Shown: positions 35,912 to 44,422, numbered from the stretch's first letter. The stretch: DNA of 61,562 bases from Salinicola lusitanus (GCF_003206045.1 NZ_PZJM01000004.1:750310-811871); one strand, 5' to 3'. The notes: generated by a model not told the origin, from the letters alone. Numbers and translations: made by a program.

Positions 35912-36963
35912 CAGTAGAACTCCACGGTATCGACACGGTTGACCAGCGGCTCACCATCGAGATAGCGACGCGCGTTGTCGACGAACAGCTCGGCGATGAG
36001 GCGGTCCTCCGCCTCGCTCAGCGCCGCGGTATGCGGCGTCAGCAGGACATTGGGCAGATCCCACAGCGGCGAATCGGACGCCAGCGGCTCCACGGCGGTG
36101 ACGTCGAGCACCGCCAGCCCCACCTGGCCGCGCTCCAGCGCGCGGATCAGCGCCGGTTCGTCGATCACCGTGCCGCGTCCGACGTTGACGAGGGTCACGC
36201 CGGGCTTCATCGCCGCCAGCAAGGCATCGTCCACCATGCCCAGCGTGGCGGCCGTGCCGGGCAGCGAACTCACCACCGCATCGGCACGGGCCGCCGCCTC
36301 ATGCAGCCGGTCGGGGGAGATGATCTCGTCGACATGCTCGACAGGGCGCTGGTGGCGCGAGACGCCCATCACGTGCGCGCCGAGCAGCGACAGCTTGCGT
36401 GCCACCTCGCGACCGATACCGCCCAGCCCCAGCAGCAGCACGCGCTGTTCGCTGACCTGCCCCATCATCCAGCGTCCGCTCCAGTGGTGGGCGCGCTGCT
36501 GGTCAAGAATCCGCGGCAGTTGCTTGGCGCCGGCCAGCACCCCGAACACGGCGTACTCCGCCAGCGGCCCGCCGTGGACCCCGGCGGACGTGGTAAAGCA
36601 GACCCGTGCCAACTGCTCGGTGGACAGATTTGCCGCCTTCACCTGGCCGCCACCGCCAGCCGCCATGACGTGCACCCAGCGCAGCGCCGGGTTGGCGTCG
36701 ACGGCACGGGCCAACCGGGCTGGGTCGACATCGGGTATGCCGTAGAGCACCTCGGCATCGGCGAGCAGCGCGTCGAAGCGGGCTTCCTGCTCCGGCGTAC
36801 GCCGGAAAGCGGGATCGCCGCCAAAGTCCGCCGGATGGCGCATGGGCGGCAGTAGCGACTGATCCCGCATGAGCGCGAGGCGAGGCTCGCGGGCCTCGAT
36901 CCATTCGCACAGTTCCTCGCTCAGCGGTGTGGCGATCGCTACCCGCAGCTTGCCCTCGTTCAT
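35911..36963 (-). CDS. D-isomer-specific 2-hydroxyacid dehydrogenase
   Basis: A 350-residue NAD(P)-dependent dehydrogenase of the GhrA/SerA superfamily. The start MNEGKLRVAIATPLSEEL is chosen for family fit; the upstream 43 codons run through the divergent promoter. NAD motif LLGLGGIGREVARKL, catalytic Arg in NVGRGT, Glu region AVEPLASDSPLW and catalytic His in TPHTAAL are all present. It probably reduces or oxidises a 2-keto/2-hydroxy sugar acid. It is first in the leftward set with iclR, the 3-hydroxyacid dehydrogenase and the TRAP genes. Confidence 0.92.
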   Translation of the reverse strand: MNEGKLRVAIATPLSEELCEWIEAREPRLALMRDQSLLPPMRHPADFGGDPAFRRTPEQEARFDALLADAEVLYGIPDVDPARLARAVDANPALRWVHVMAAGGGGQVKAANLSTEQLARVCFTTSAGVHGGPLAEYAVFGVLAGAKQLPRILDQQRAHHWSGRWMMGQVSEQRVLLLGLGGIGREVARKLSLLGAHVMGVSRHQRPVEHVDEIISPDRLHEAAARADAVVSSLPGTAATLGMVDDALLAAMKPGVTLVNVGRGTVIDEPALIRALERGQVGLAVLDVTAVEPLASDSPLWDLPNVLLTPHTAALSEAEDRLIAELFVDNARRYLDGEPLVNRVDTVEFY

Positions 36964-37003
36964 GAACCGTCCGCCTCTCCAAAACCCCACTATCGTCCAA
37001 TGA

Positions 37004-37020
37004 GCTGAACGTCGTTCAGC
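37004..37020. promoter_or_regulatory. Perfect palindrome, candidate operator
   Basis: GCTGAACGTCGTTCAGC is an 8-bp perfect inverted repeat around one T. It lies in the 158-base region between the divergent hydroxyacid dehydrogenase and idonate dehydrogenase genes, the likely place for IclR-type control. Confidence 0.6.
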
Positions 37021-37041
37021 AGAATGTACAGTGGTATTCTG
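37020..37041. promoter_or_regulatory. Second inverted repeat beside the palindrome
   Basis: CAGAAT-N10-ATTCTG immediately follows the palindrome in the same divergent region and could be a second regulator half-site pair. Confidence 0.4.
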
Positions 37042-37121
37042 GGATCGTAAGCACGTCTTTGGTCGCGAGTAGACGCCGGGCAACTGGTACATTGGTCTGA
37101 AGCATCGATGGAGGTAGCGTC

Positions 37122-38138
37122 ATGAAAGCCCTGGTCATCCATGGGAAGCAGGACCTGCGCAGTCAGGAGTGGGAAACGCCCCAGCCACGCCAAGATGAGG
37201 TGCGCGTGCGCATCGCCTGGGGCGGGATCTGCGGTTCGGACCTGCACTACTACCATGAAGGCGCCAACGGGGCGTTCGTGGTGCGCGAACCGCTGATCCC
37301 CGGCCATGAACTGTCGGGCACCGTCGATCTCGATCCCTCGGGGGAGCTGGCGCCGGGTACGCCGGTCACCTTCCATCCGGCCACCTTTGGCGAGTGCCGG
37401 CCGGGACTCGAGGGGCAACCGCACCTGTGGCCGAACGGCGGCTACCTGGGTTCCGCCTCCACCACCCCGCACACCCAGGGTGGCATGAGCGAATACCTGG
37501 TGATGAAACGGGAGATGATCCGGCTACTGCCGGCGGGCCTGCCGCTCAGGCGAGCCGCGCTGGCCGAACCGCTGGCGGTGGCCCTGCACGGCATCAACGT
37601 GGCCGGCGGGGTCGAGGGCAAGCGCGTACTGGTGTGCGGCGCCGGGCCGATCGGGCTGCTGGTCGCGGCCGCGGCGCTGGCCAAGGGGGCCCACGAGGTG
37701 ACCGCGACCGACCTCCACGAGGGGCCGCTGGAGCGGGCGCGAGCGCTGGGAGTGCATCACACGCTGCGGGTCGGCGAGCAGCCCCCGGAGCCTGAGTCCT
37801 TCGATGTCGCGCTGGAGTGCTCCGGCGCGCCGGCCTCGATCGACACCGCCATCCGGGCGGTACGCCGCGCCGGGGTGATCGCGCAGATCGGGATGATGGG
37901 CGCCGGCCCGCAACCGCTGGAGCTGGCACTGCTGATCTCCAAGGAGATCCAACTGCGGGGCTGCTTCCGGTTCAACGACGAGGTCGACGACGCCATCGCC
38001 CTGCTCGCCAGCGACGCGCGTTTCGACCGGGTCATCACCCACGAGATGCAAGCCGACGACGCCGTCGCGGCGTTCACCATCGCCAAGGACGCCCAGGCCT
38101 CGGGCAAGGTCCTGATCCGGCTCTGGCCGCAGGATTAA
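37122..38138 (+). CDS. idnD: L-idonate 5-dehydrogenase-like zinc-type alcohol dehydrogenase
   Basis: A 338-residue MDR-family dehydrogenase starting MKALVIHGKQDLR after a good GGAGG site. Catalytic zinc ligands are suggested by GGICGSDLHYYHEG and GHE (in IPGHELSG), and VCGAGPIGLLVA is the NAD motif. IdnD-like pieces are YYHEGANGAF and GGYLGSASTTPHTQGG. The structural-zinc cysteine cluster of classical IdnD is missing: only one Cys (GECRPGLEG) remains in that loop. It probably oxidises an imported idonate or related sugar acid at C5. It is divergent from the rest of the catabolic cluster. The symbol is given by family only. Confidence 0.75.
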   Translation: MKALVIHGKQDLRSQEWETPQPRQDEVRVRIAWGGICGSDLHYYHEGANGAFVVREPLIPGHELSGTVDLDPSGELAPGTPVTFHPATFGECRPGLEGQPHLWPNGGYLGSASTTPHTQGGMSEYLVMKREMIRLLPAGLPLRRAALAEPLAVALHGINVAGGVEGKRVLVCGAGPIGLLVAAAALAKGAHEVTATDLHEGPLERARALGVHHTLRVGEQPPEPESFDVALECSGAPASIDTAIRAVRRAGVIAQIGMMGAGPQPLELALLISKEIQLRGCFRFNDEVDDAIALLASDARFDRVITHEMQADDAVAAFTIAKDAQASGKVLIRLWPQD

Positions 38139-38166
38139 TGCCTCTTTCGAGCTTATAAAAAGAGAA

Positions 38167-38186
38167 AGGCAACCAGATGGTTGCCT
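38167..38186 (-). terminator. Hairpin AGGCAACC-AGAT-GGTTGCCT
   Basis: A perfect 8-bp stem with a 4-base loop, 28 bases after the idnD stop. Read leftward it is followed by a T-rich stretch (CTCTTTTTATAAG), read rightward it is not. So as an intrinsic terminator it is oriented against the flanking rightward genes, or it works as a bidirectional hairpin. Its stem core GCAACC/GGTTGC recurs at 42444-42469. Confidence 0.5.
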
Positions 38187-38305
38187 ATAACCCCTTACCA
38201 GTTGCTCATCCTATATCAGCAAAACCTTGTCTTTGGCGCCTCGTTCCTTAAGCTGAAATCTCGTAGCACCAGAATCGCTAACGCCCGCGGACGACAAGGA
38301 AAACC

Positions 38306-39829
38306 ATGAACAATGCCAAAGGATGGCTGCTGGGTAGCGCCATCGGCCTGATCTGCCAAACCGCCCAGGCCGATGGCTTCGATTTCGCCGACCTGATCCA
38401 GATAGGACAGGCCCTGCCGGACATCGAGACCGGGGGCGCAGCGGCCTCCAATACCCAGGCGACGCTGACATTGAGCGACGGCCGGGAAGTCACCGTGACC
38501 TCGCCGGACGGCACCACTCCGCTCTCGAAGCTGGTCGGCACCGACGACGCCACCTTCGTCGTCGACGGTAACCCGGTGAACTTCTCGACGGCGTCGACCA
38601 GCCTCGAAGACGCCTACGACGACAGCGGCGAGCCAACCACCTTCTCCATCTCCAGCGTGGTCGAGACCCGGCCAGTCACCCTGAGCTGGCAAGGCGCGCT
38701 GGATGGCGCCGACGACGGCAACACCTTCGACGCCACGCTCAACGGCCAGCCGATCACGCTGACACTGCCGGAAGGGACCACGCTTTCCAACTTCAAGGGC
38801 TCCACCCCGATCACGCTGACCGATGCGAAAGGCAACGTGCTGGTGGACGGCGCCTCCTTCAACAGCCTGTCCAGTTCGGCACTGCTCAAGATCGCTTCCC
38901 AAGTGGGCATGCTCGATACCGACATGGCCCTGCGCGGTGCCCAGAAACAGGCCATGGCGCAGAATTTCGGCCTGATCGCCAGCCAGATCGATGCCGCGAT
39001 GCAGCCCGGATTCGCGAGCGGGAGCCGCGTTGCCGTCGACGGCCACGGCGCGGGAGCCAACGGCGTCAGTCTATGGGTCGCATCCGAAGCCAGCGACCTG
39101 GCCGGCCATGCCGACACCACCGGCTACGATGGCCACGGCAAGGCCGCTTTCGTCGGCGTCGACAAGCGTTTCCGACACGCCTATGGCAGGGGGTTGATCG
39201 GCCTGGCGGCCGGACACAGCGAGATCGATATCACCACCCACGGCAACGCTGCCAAGGTGGATCTGGGCGGGAACGTCATCGCGCCCTACGCCGCCGTCTC
39301 GTTCGACAGCCGCGACTGGGGCAGCCTGACGCTGGATGCGATAGGGCTTTATCAGGATCTCGATGGCAGCAGTCGCAACCGCTATCTGGCGGGGGATCTC
39401 GAACTGGATGGCGAGCGCTGGGGCGCGCGGGGTTCGACGACCTACTTCCTGCCGCCATGGCAGCGGGCGCACCTCGGCATCACTGCCGGCGGCGCCTATC
39501 TGAACGACAAGCTGCGCGGCGCCTACCTGGGCACCGAGAGCAACTACGGTATCGAGCTGGGCGAGGTCTTCGGCGGCCTGAAGTTCAGCTACGAGCTGCC
39601 CGCCGGCCAGCTTTACGCCAGCGCGATCCGCTACCACAACATCACCGCCGCGGTGGACAGCCAGGTCAACCTGATCGAGGGCGACGACAAGAACCGCAAT
39701 GAACTGCGCGTCGGCGCCTCTCATTCGCTGGGTCACAACCTGGACTTCGACATCTCCGGGCTGACCGTGGTCGGCGACAGCGACACCGAGTACCGCAAGA
39801 TCCAGGCAACCCTGGCCTATCGGTTCTGA
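38306..39829 (+). CDS. Outer-membrane beta-barrel protein with autotransporter-like C-terminal domain
   Basis: A 507-residue exported protein after an AAGGA site. A signal peptide spans about residues 1-22 (ending TAQA-D). Residues about 40-190 are a threonine/serine/aspartate-rich region with repeated short beta-like phrases (for example PITLTLPEGTTLSNF and PITLTDAKGNVL). From about 240 on, alternating polar/hydrophobic strands with many GxxxG and aromatic girdle residues end in LAYRF, the terminal aromatic signal for BAM-dependent insertion. It looks like a short-passenger autotransporter or a simple barrel. It is convergent with galE with an 18-base gap. The function is unknown; adhesion is only a guess. 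Confidence 0.75.
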   Translation: MNNAKGWLLGSAIGLICQTAQADGFDFADLIQIGQALPDIETGGAAASNTQATLTLSDGREVTVTSPDGTTPLSKLVGTDDATFVVDGNPVNFSTASTSLEDAYDDSGEPTTFSISSVVETRPVTLSWQGALDGADDGNTFDATLNGQPITLTLPEGTTLSNFKGSTPITLTDAKGNVLVDGASFNSLSSSALLKIASQVGMLDTDMALRGAQKQAMAQNFGLIASQIDAAMQPGFASGSRVAVDGHGAGANGVSLWVASEASDLAGHADTTGYDGHGKAAFVGVDKRFRHAYGRGLIGLAAGHSEIDITTHGNAAKVDLGGNVIAPYAAVSFDSRDWGSLTLDAIGLYQDLDGSSRNRYLAGDLELDGERWGARGSTTYFLPPWQRAHLGITAGGAYLNDKLRGAYLGTESNYGIELGEVFGGLKFSYELPAGQLYASAIRYHNITAAVDSQVNLIEGDDKNRNELRVGASHSLGHNLDFDISGLTVVGDSDTEYRKIQATLAYRF

Positions 39830-39847
39830 ACCCTGGGGGCGTGACGC

Positions 39848-40828
39848 TCACAGCAAGGCGCGTTTCTGCTCCCAGGCCCAGGCGTGCTGGACGATCGTAT
39901 CGAGATCCGCGTAGCGGGGGCGCCATCCCAATGTCGCCTTCGCCGCGCCGGCATCGGCCACCAGTCTTGCCGGGTCGCCCGCCCGGCGCGGCGCATCGGT
40001 GAACGGCACGCGGCGGCCGGTCACCCGCTCGACACTGTCGAGGACTTCCTGGACGCTGAACCCGTGGCCGCTCCCCAGGTTGAATCGCGCCGTCGGCTGG
40101 CCCTCGAACAGGTACTCCAGCGCCAGCAAGTGGGCGTCGGCTAGGTCGCAGACATGGACGTAGTCGCGGATACAGGTGCCATCCCCGGTCGGATAGTCGC
40201 GGCCGAACACCTTCAACGCCGGCCGCACGCCCATCGCCGTCTGCAGCGCCAACGGCACCAGGTGGGTCTCGGGGTCGTGGCGCTCGCCGATCGTGCCATC
40301 CGGGCTCGCGCCCGCGGCGTTGAAGTAGCGCAGCGATACCGAGCGCAGACCGTGCGCCAGCTCGAAATCCGCCAGCACACGTTCGATCATCAACTTGCTG
40401 GCGCCATAGGGGTTGAGCGGCTGGGTGGGATGGGACTCGTCGATCAGCGGCCGGCATGGCTCGCCGAAGACCGCCGCCGTCGACGAAAACACCAATACTC
40501 CGACACCGTGCTCGATCATCGCCTCGAGCAAGGTCAAGGTCTTGGCGACATTGGTGCGATAGTAGATCGCCGGATTGTCGACCGACTCGCCGACCTCGAT
40601 CAGCGAGGCGAAATGGAGCACGCCGTCGAAGGCGTGCTGGCGAAACAGCTCATCCAGCAGCGCCCGGTCGCCGACATCGCCGATGCAGGTCGTCGCCCCG
40701 CCACTGCTCTCCCGCCAGCCGCTGGAAAGATCGTCCAGCACCACGACATCGTGCCCGGCACGCTGCAGGCTGGCGACCATATGCGAACCGATGTAACCAC
40801 AACCGCCCGTCACGAGTAGCTTTTTCAT
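39848..40828 (-). CDS. galE: UDP-glucose 4-epimerase
   Basis: A 326-residue extended SDR that interconverts UDP-glucose and UDP-galactose. The start MKKLLVTGGCGYIGSH gives the usual N-terminal Rossmann motif; 50 in-frame upstream codons are not family-like. SSTAAVFGEP with the active Ser and YGASKLMIERVL with YxxxK are present, as is RYFNAAGA. It supplies UDP-Gal or a related sugar to the capsule. It lies downstream of a glycosyltransferase gene on the same strand. A UDP-GlcNAc substrate cannot be excluded. Confidence 0.92.
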   Translation of the reverse strand: MKKLLVTGGCGYIGSHMVASLQRAGHDVVVLDDLSSGWRESSGGATTCIGDVGDRALLDELFRQHAFDGVLHFASLIEVGESVDNPAIYYRTNVAKTLTLLEAMIEHGVGVLVFSSTAAVFGEPCRPLIDESHPTQPLNPYGASKLMIERVLADFELAHGLRSVSLRYFNAAGASPDGTIGERHDPETHLVPLALQTAMGVRPALKVFGRDYPTGDGTCIRDYVHVCDLADAHLLALEYLFEGQPTARFNLGSGHGFSVQEVLDSVERVTGRRVPFTDAPRRAGDPARLVADAGAAKATLGWRPRYADLDTIVQHAWAWEQKRALL

Positions 40829-41011
40829 CACGAATCTCACCACGGAACGCGCGCCCAGGTGGAGGCCAGAGCCGCCATTGTCATCGACGCGACGCAAAAG
40901 CGTCATCTTACCGCACCATGGCTCGATCCCCTCAATGTCGGCGACAAAAACCGGCTCAGCCACCCCGCCTGTCGGCAAAGCGTGAGCGACCCGCCACCGA
41001 GCCGACGTGAC

Positions 41012-42157
41012 TCAGGGCATCCGATGTTGCCTCGACAGCCCGAACCACCCAGCCAGGATCGACAACCAGGATCGCGATCTCGGGGCCTCGCGACCGGGCA
41101 CTGCATGATCCCGGGGTGCCACGCTCGCAGGCGAGGGCTCGCTCGCCGCTTTATCCTCCTCCGGGACCACTTCATGCCGAGTCCCCTTCAGGAACGCCAC
41201 CGCCCTGTCCCGCTCTGGGGTATCGAGCTTTTCCTTGATCAATACCGTCGCCCGTTCGGCCCGCTCCAGAATGGCCAGCTTGTCGGCCGCGATGAGCGTT
41301 TCGATATCGAGCTCCGACAGAAAGCGTTCTCGATCACGGTCGTAGGCCCGGAACTCCTCCTCGGGCCAGAAGAAGCGACGATGCACGGTCACGTTGCGAT
41401 GAGAGCGATAGCCGGGCCGATTCATTTTCAGCAGGCTTCTCTGGGAGGGGCGGCCCCTCAACGACAGCGACAAGTACTCCGCCTCGGAGCGATACATCCG
41501 ATGGATGATATAAGCGCTCTTCGGCTTCATCACACTCTGGGCTGCCAGCTCCGACTGCTGCTCGTCGAAGGTCATGGGCGCGCCATCGGCATCCAGCGGC
41601 GTCACCTGAGCCCCGAAGATGGGATGGTGGACTCGCACGTGCCTGATATCGATGCCGTCGAGGGGGAACAGGGTCTTCAAATGGGAGGAGAGCTCGTAGC
41701 CTGCGCCACGCTGTAGCGGCGTGAATGGGGCGCGCTGGCCCAGTTCGCAGTGCCACAGATGACAGATAGGCTGAGGCTGGCCATCGCCGCTGATGGCGGC
41801 CACGAAACGCTCGACGGGCGTGGCAAAGTCGTTGGGCACCCAGAACTCATCGACATCCAGGAACAGCAGCCAGCCGAAACCTTCCTGACGCGAGCGATCC
41901 AGCTCCTTGGCATAGGCGATGGTCTGCAGCTTGGCGCCGACACCGGGGTCGCAGAGATCGACCCAGTCGATGAATTCGTAGCTGACCTGCGGGTAGGTGC
42001 CACGGATTCGCTCCAGCACGGCGGCCGAAGCGTCAGAGGTGCGATTGATATAGACGTGGATCGCGTCGAAGCCGAAATGAAGATGGTGGAAAACCCATTC
42101 CGCCAGGTAAGGCCCCTCATCCTTGGCGACAGCGCAAAGCTTGAACGTAGGCTTCAT
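41012..42157 (-). CDS. Glycosyltransferase, family 2-like (GT-A, DUF23/GT92-like)
   Basis: A 381-residue protein starting MKPTFKLCAVAKDEGPYLAEW after a GGGAAG site. LCAVAKDEGPYLAEWVFHH and INRTSD are typical of the Glyco_tranf_2_4/GT92-like group, and FLDVDEFW (DxD) is the metal/nucleotide-sugar site. The last 45 residues are proline/serine/arginine-rich and end with a short hydrophobic stretch, possibly a membrane-contact tail. It probably adds one sugar of the capsule repeat. Donor and acceptor are unknown. Confidence 0.8.
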   Translation of the reverse strand: MKPTFKLCAVAKDEGPYLAEWVFHHLHFGFDAIHVYINRTSDASAAVLERIRGTYPQVSYEFIDWVDLCDPGVGAKLQTIAYAKELDRSRQEGFGWLLFLDVDEFWVPNDFATPVERFVAAISGDGQPQPICHLWHCELGQRAPFTPLQRGAGYELSSHLKTLFPLDGIDIRHVRVHHPIFGAQVTPLDADGAPMTFDEQQSELAAQSVMKPKSAYIIHRMYRSEAEYLSLSLRGRPSQRSLLKMNRPGYRSHRNVTVHRRFFWPEEEFRAYDRDRERFLSELDIETLIAADKLAILERAERATVLIKEKLDTPERDRAVAFLKGTRHEVVPEEDKAASEPSPASVAPRDHAVPGREAPRSRSWLSILAGWFGLSRQHRMP

Positions 42158-42566
42158 GAACTCTTCCCTTGGAGCGCTATCGCCCCTTGTTATCGTTGGC
42201 GCATGCAATTTAAGCATCGCGTTCGTATGCGCGAGAGCCACGGCAGTCCGACAGGACACGGATATCTTCCGGCCTGCGACAGACAGCGCCCACCAGCATC
42301 GGTAGTCCTCACCGTCACGGCAAGATGGTTTATCTAACACTCATTTTTTGACATACGATCAGGCTGCTAACGGCCTAATTTTAATGAGCCGCGATACCAC
42401 GCAATGGCGCTGAAGCTCAGAGAAATCCGGCGCCCAGAAACGCAGAAAGCAACCCGAAGGTTGCTTTCTAATCTGGCTATACAGTTCTCCCGAGATGGGG
42501 ATAAACGCTCGGTTGAACCAACCGGCTCTAAGACCATCACGATAAATCAATCTATTCTCAAAATAA
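42158..42566. other. Intergenic region between the acyltransferase and the GT2-like gene
   Basis: About 410 bases. It contains the terminator hairpin at 42444-42469 near the acyltransferase side and a moderately AT-rich stretch that may hold the promoter of the glycosyltransferase gene. A minus-strand frame that overlaps the acyltransferase 3' end is not convincing. Confidence 0.5.
42444..42469 (-). terminator. Terminator hairpin after the long right-hand operon
   Basis: AGAAAGCAACC-CGAA-GGTTGCTTTCT is a perfect 11-bp stem with a tetraloop, about 100 bases past the acyltransferase stop, and flanked by A/T pairs that supply a short U stretch in the leftward transcript. It probably ends the kps block 2 to acyltransferase transcript. 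Confidence 0.7.
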
Positions 42567-43319
42567 TCATCGCCAATTCCACAATTCTTCTTCGGTAAAA
42601 CTCTGTTTACGACCACGATTCCAGGTGACACCCCGCCTAACGACTTTTGCAGGAACCCCTGCCAACACGGTATGCGATTCCTCGTGAGCCGAGTTGACGA
42701 AGGCAGCCGCACCTACGATCGAGTCATCCGGGATAAATGCCCCTTTATTGATCAAAGCACGCAACCCTACCCACACGTGATCACCGATGACTATCGACTG
42801 AGGCTTATTGAGACGGGCTCCCGATGGTATGTCTACGAGTGAGTGAGCATCAGTGGTCCGAACTTCGATTTCTCGTGAAAACATGCAATGGCGGCCAACC
42901 GTAATATCGCACCCTTCTTGACAAAGCAGATAAACCGTCTGGAAGGTCGTCGAATCGCCAATACTCACCGTTTGGGAATTTCCTTTGATCAGTATCTGGC
43001 CCCTCAGGTTGCAGTCATCACCGATATAGAGGCGATTCCCTTTACCCTGAATCCGGATCTGACAATTTAGGGAAACGCGCTTACCAACTGAAATCTCATT
43101 ACCCACCCCACCGATCCTTAGGCTCCCACGTGCCTTATCAAGACCCTCCAAGTTGATGATATTGGATTCGGTATCGGCTTCAATCTTGAAATTCGGTAAT
43201 CCCTCTGAGCGACTAATGGCGCCGTCAGGGAGAGGGCTTGCCTCTTTAGCATTCTGAACAGGTGCTTTAATGTCGCTGGAGATCATCGAGCGCAAAAATG
43301 TTAAAAACCGATTTTTCAT
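42567..43319 (-). CDS. Left-handed beta-helix (hexapeptide) acyltransferase A
   Basis: A 250-residue protein. From about residue 65 it shows the [LIV]GxxxN-type hexapeptide repeats of trimeric acetyltransferases (IRIQGKGNRLYIGDDC, QSIVIGDHVWVGLRALINKG). An HDAHS-type site (TTDAHSL, with the likely catalytic His) is present. The first 60 residues are poorly conserved. The C-terminal end GVTWNRGRKQSFTEEELWNW is nearly the same as in the second acyltransferase at 47507. It probably O- or N-acetylates a capsule sugar. Composition is less GC-rich than the neighbouring PhyH gene. Confidence 0.85.
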   Translation of the reverse strand: MKNRFLTFLRSMISSDIKAPVQNAKEASPLPDGAISRSEGLPNFKIEADTESNIINLEGLDKARGSLRIGGVGNEISVGKRVSLNCQIRIQGKGNRLYIGDDCNLRGQILIKGNSQTVSIGDSTTFQTVYLLCQEGCDITVGRHCMFSREIEVRTTDAHSLVDIPSGARLNKPQSIVIGDHVWVGLRALINKGAFIPDDSIVGAAAFVNSAHEESHTVLAGVPAKVVRRGVTWNRGRKQSFTEEELWNWR

Positions 43320-43405
43320 TTAAGACAACATATCCATCTATCTAAAAACCAAATCAGGACTCCACTGCCTTTTCAATTGCACCCGACAAGCCAGTGGAAT
43401 GAGGG

Positions 43406-44422
43406 CTACAGTTTCTTTCTATCAATCACATGCCAGGAGGACTGCCCACCCTTGGCCGCGGCTTTCGCGTCTTCCTGGCGACGCATGCGTTGAAGCACCC
43501 GGTACTGAAGCCGATTGAAGTAGTCGAATCCCAGCCCCGGCAACGGCAGGAAGGGGTTGGTCCGGCTCATTCCCCACAGCGCCAGGCGTGAACTACCCGG
43601 CTCGGCGTTGCCCCGGGCATGGACGCCGAAGGTATTGGCGATGAGCAGCGTATTGGCCTTGACCCGGAACGGCCGCGGGCCGCCCTCGCCCAACCTTTCG
43701 GCCTCTTCCTGGCTGACTCGGAACGAGCCCCGTGCCGTATAGCGGTCCGCGTGCGCTTTCGCACGGAGGCTCATCTCATACTCCCACTTCAGCCGCTCAC
43801 GGTGCGGTCGATTGGAGCCCGGCACGAACACGAACGGGCCGTTCTCGTCGGTCACGTCCTCCAGGTAGAGCCAGAACTTCATGGTGGGCTGGAAGGTATC
43901 GACGTGCAGGTTCTTCTGCGGGTCGCGCTCGGTCGCGCTATCCCGGCTACCGTTGTGCACGTTCTCGATATGGCAGATCGGCAAGCGGGCATGGCCGGCG
44001 CAGTAGCGAAACAGCCGCTTCAACGCCGAATCTTCCAGCACCGCCTTGACCGTCGGTAATTGCTCGACCACCTCCGGCGCCAGCAGAATCCGGTGCGTAT
44101 TGGTGTCGCCCTGGCAGCACTCGCGGATCTCGCCTTCGTAGGCGCCGATTTCTTGAATCAGCGCCTGGAACTGCGAGTCGGAGAGATAATTCTCCTTGAG
44201 CACGTAGCCGAAACGCTGGAACTGCTGGCGATCCGCCTTGGGAACACCCGGCGCCAGCATCGCCATGCGCAGCCGAGACATCCAGTACGCCGCCCAGACC
44301 CGAGCGGCGTGCAGGCCGTAGCGATTCAGCCGCTCGCTGCCCAGCAGCGGGTTGGCCTTGAACGACTTGGCGCCGGTGAACAGCTCACCCAGCCAGATTG
44401 GATACTGAAAAACCCGTTTCAT
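43406..44422 (-). CDS. Phytanoyl-CoA dioxygenase (PhyH)-like Fe(II)/2-oxoglutarate enzyme
   Basis: A 338-residue protein starting MKRVFQYPIWLGELF. The metal triad is visible as H173-x-D175 (NLHVDTFQP) with a distal H268 (GVHARG), and R279 (SSRLALW) is placed to bind 2-oxoglutarate. FVPGSNRPHRERL is typical of the PhyH fold. Such enzymes hydroxylate small molecules, lipids or sugars. Next to Kdo genes and an acyltransferase, it may hydroxylate a capsule sugar or its lipid; in other bacteria a related family hydroxylates Kdo (KdoO), which makes Kdo a reasonable candidate. The substrate is inference. It lies 52 bases downstream of the kdsB-kdsC gene. Confidence 0.8.
   Translation of the reverse strand: MKRVFQYPIWLGELFTGAKSFKANPLLGSERLNRYGLHAARVWAAYWMSRLRMAMLAPGVPKADRQQFQRFGYVLKENYLSDSQFQALIQEIGAYEGEIRECCQGDTNTHRILLAPEVVEQLPTVKAVLEDSALKRLFRYCAGHARLPICHIENVHNGSRDSATERDPQKNLHVDTFQPTMKFWLYLEDVTDENGPFVFVPGSNRPHRERLKWEYEMSLRAKAHADRYTARGSFRVSQEEAERLGEGGPRPFRVKANTLLIANTFGVHARGNAEPGSSRLALWGMSRTNPFLPLPGLGFDYFNRLQYRVLQRMRRQEDAKAAAKGGQSSWHVIDRKKL

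Noticed and set aside
42359-42712. A 117-codon minus-strand frame overlapping the end of acyltransferase A
   Set aside because: It overlaps a well-supported gene in another frame and includes the terminator hairpin.
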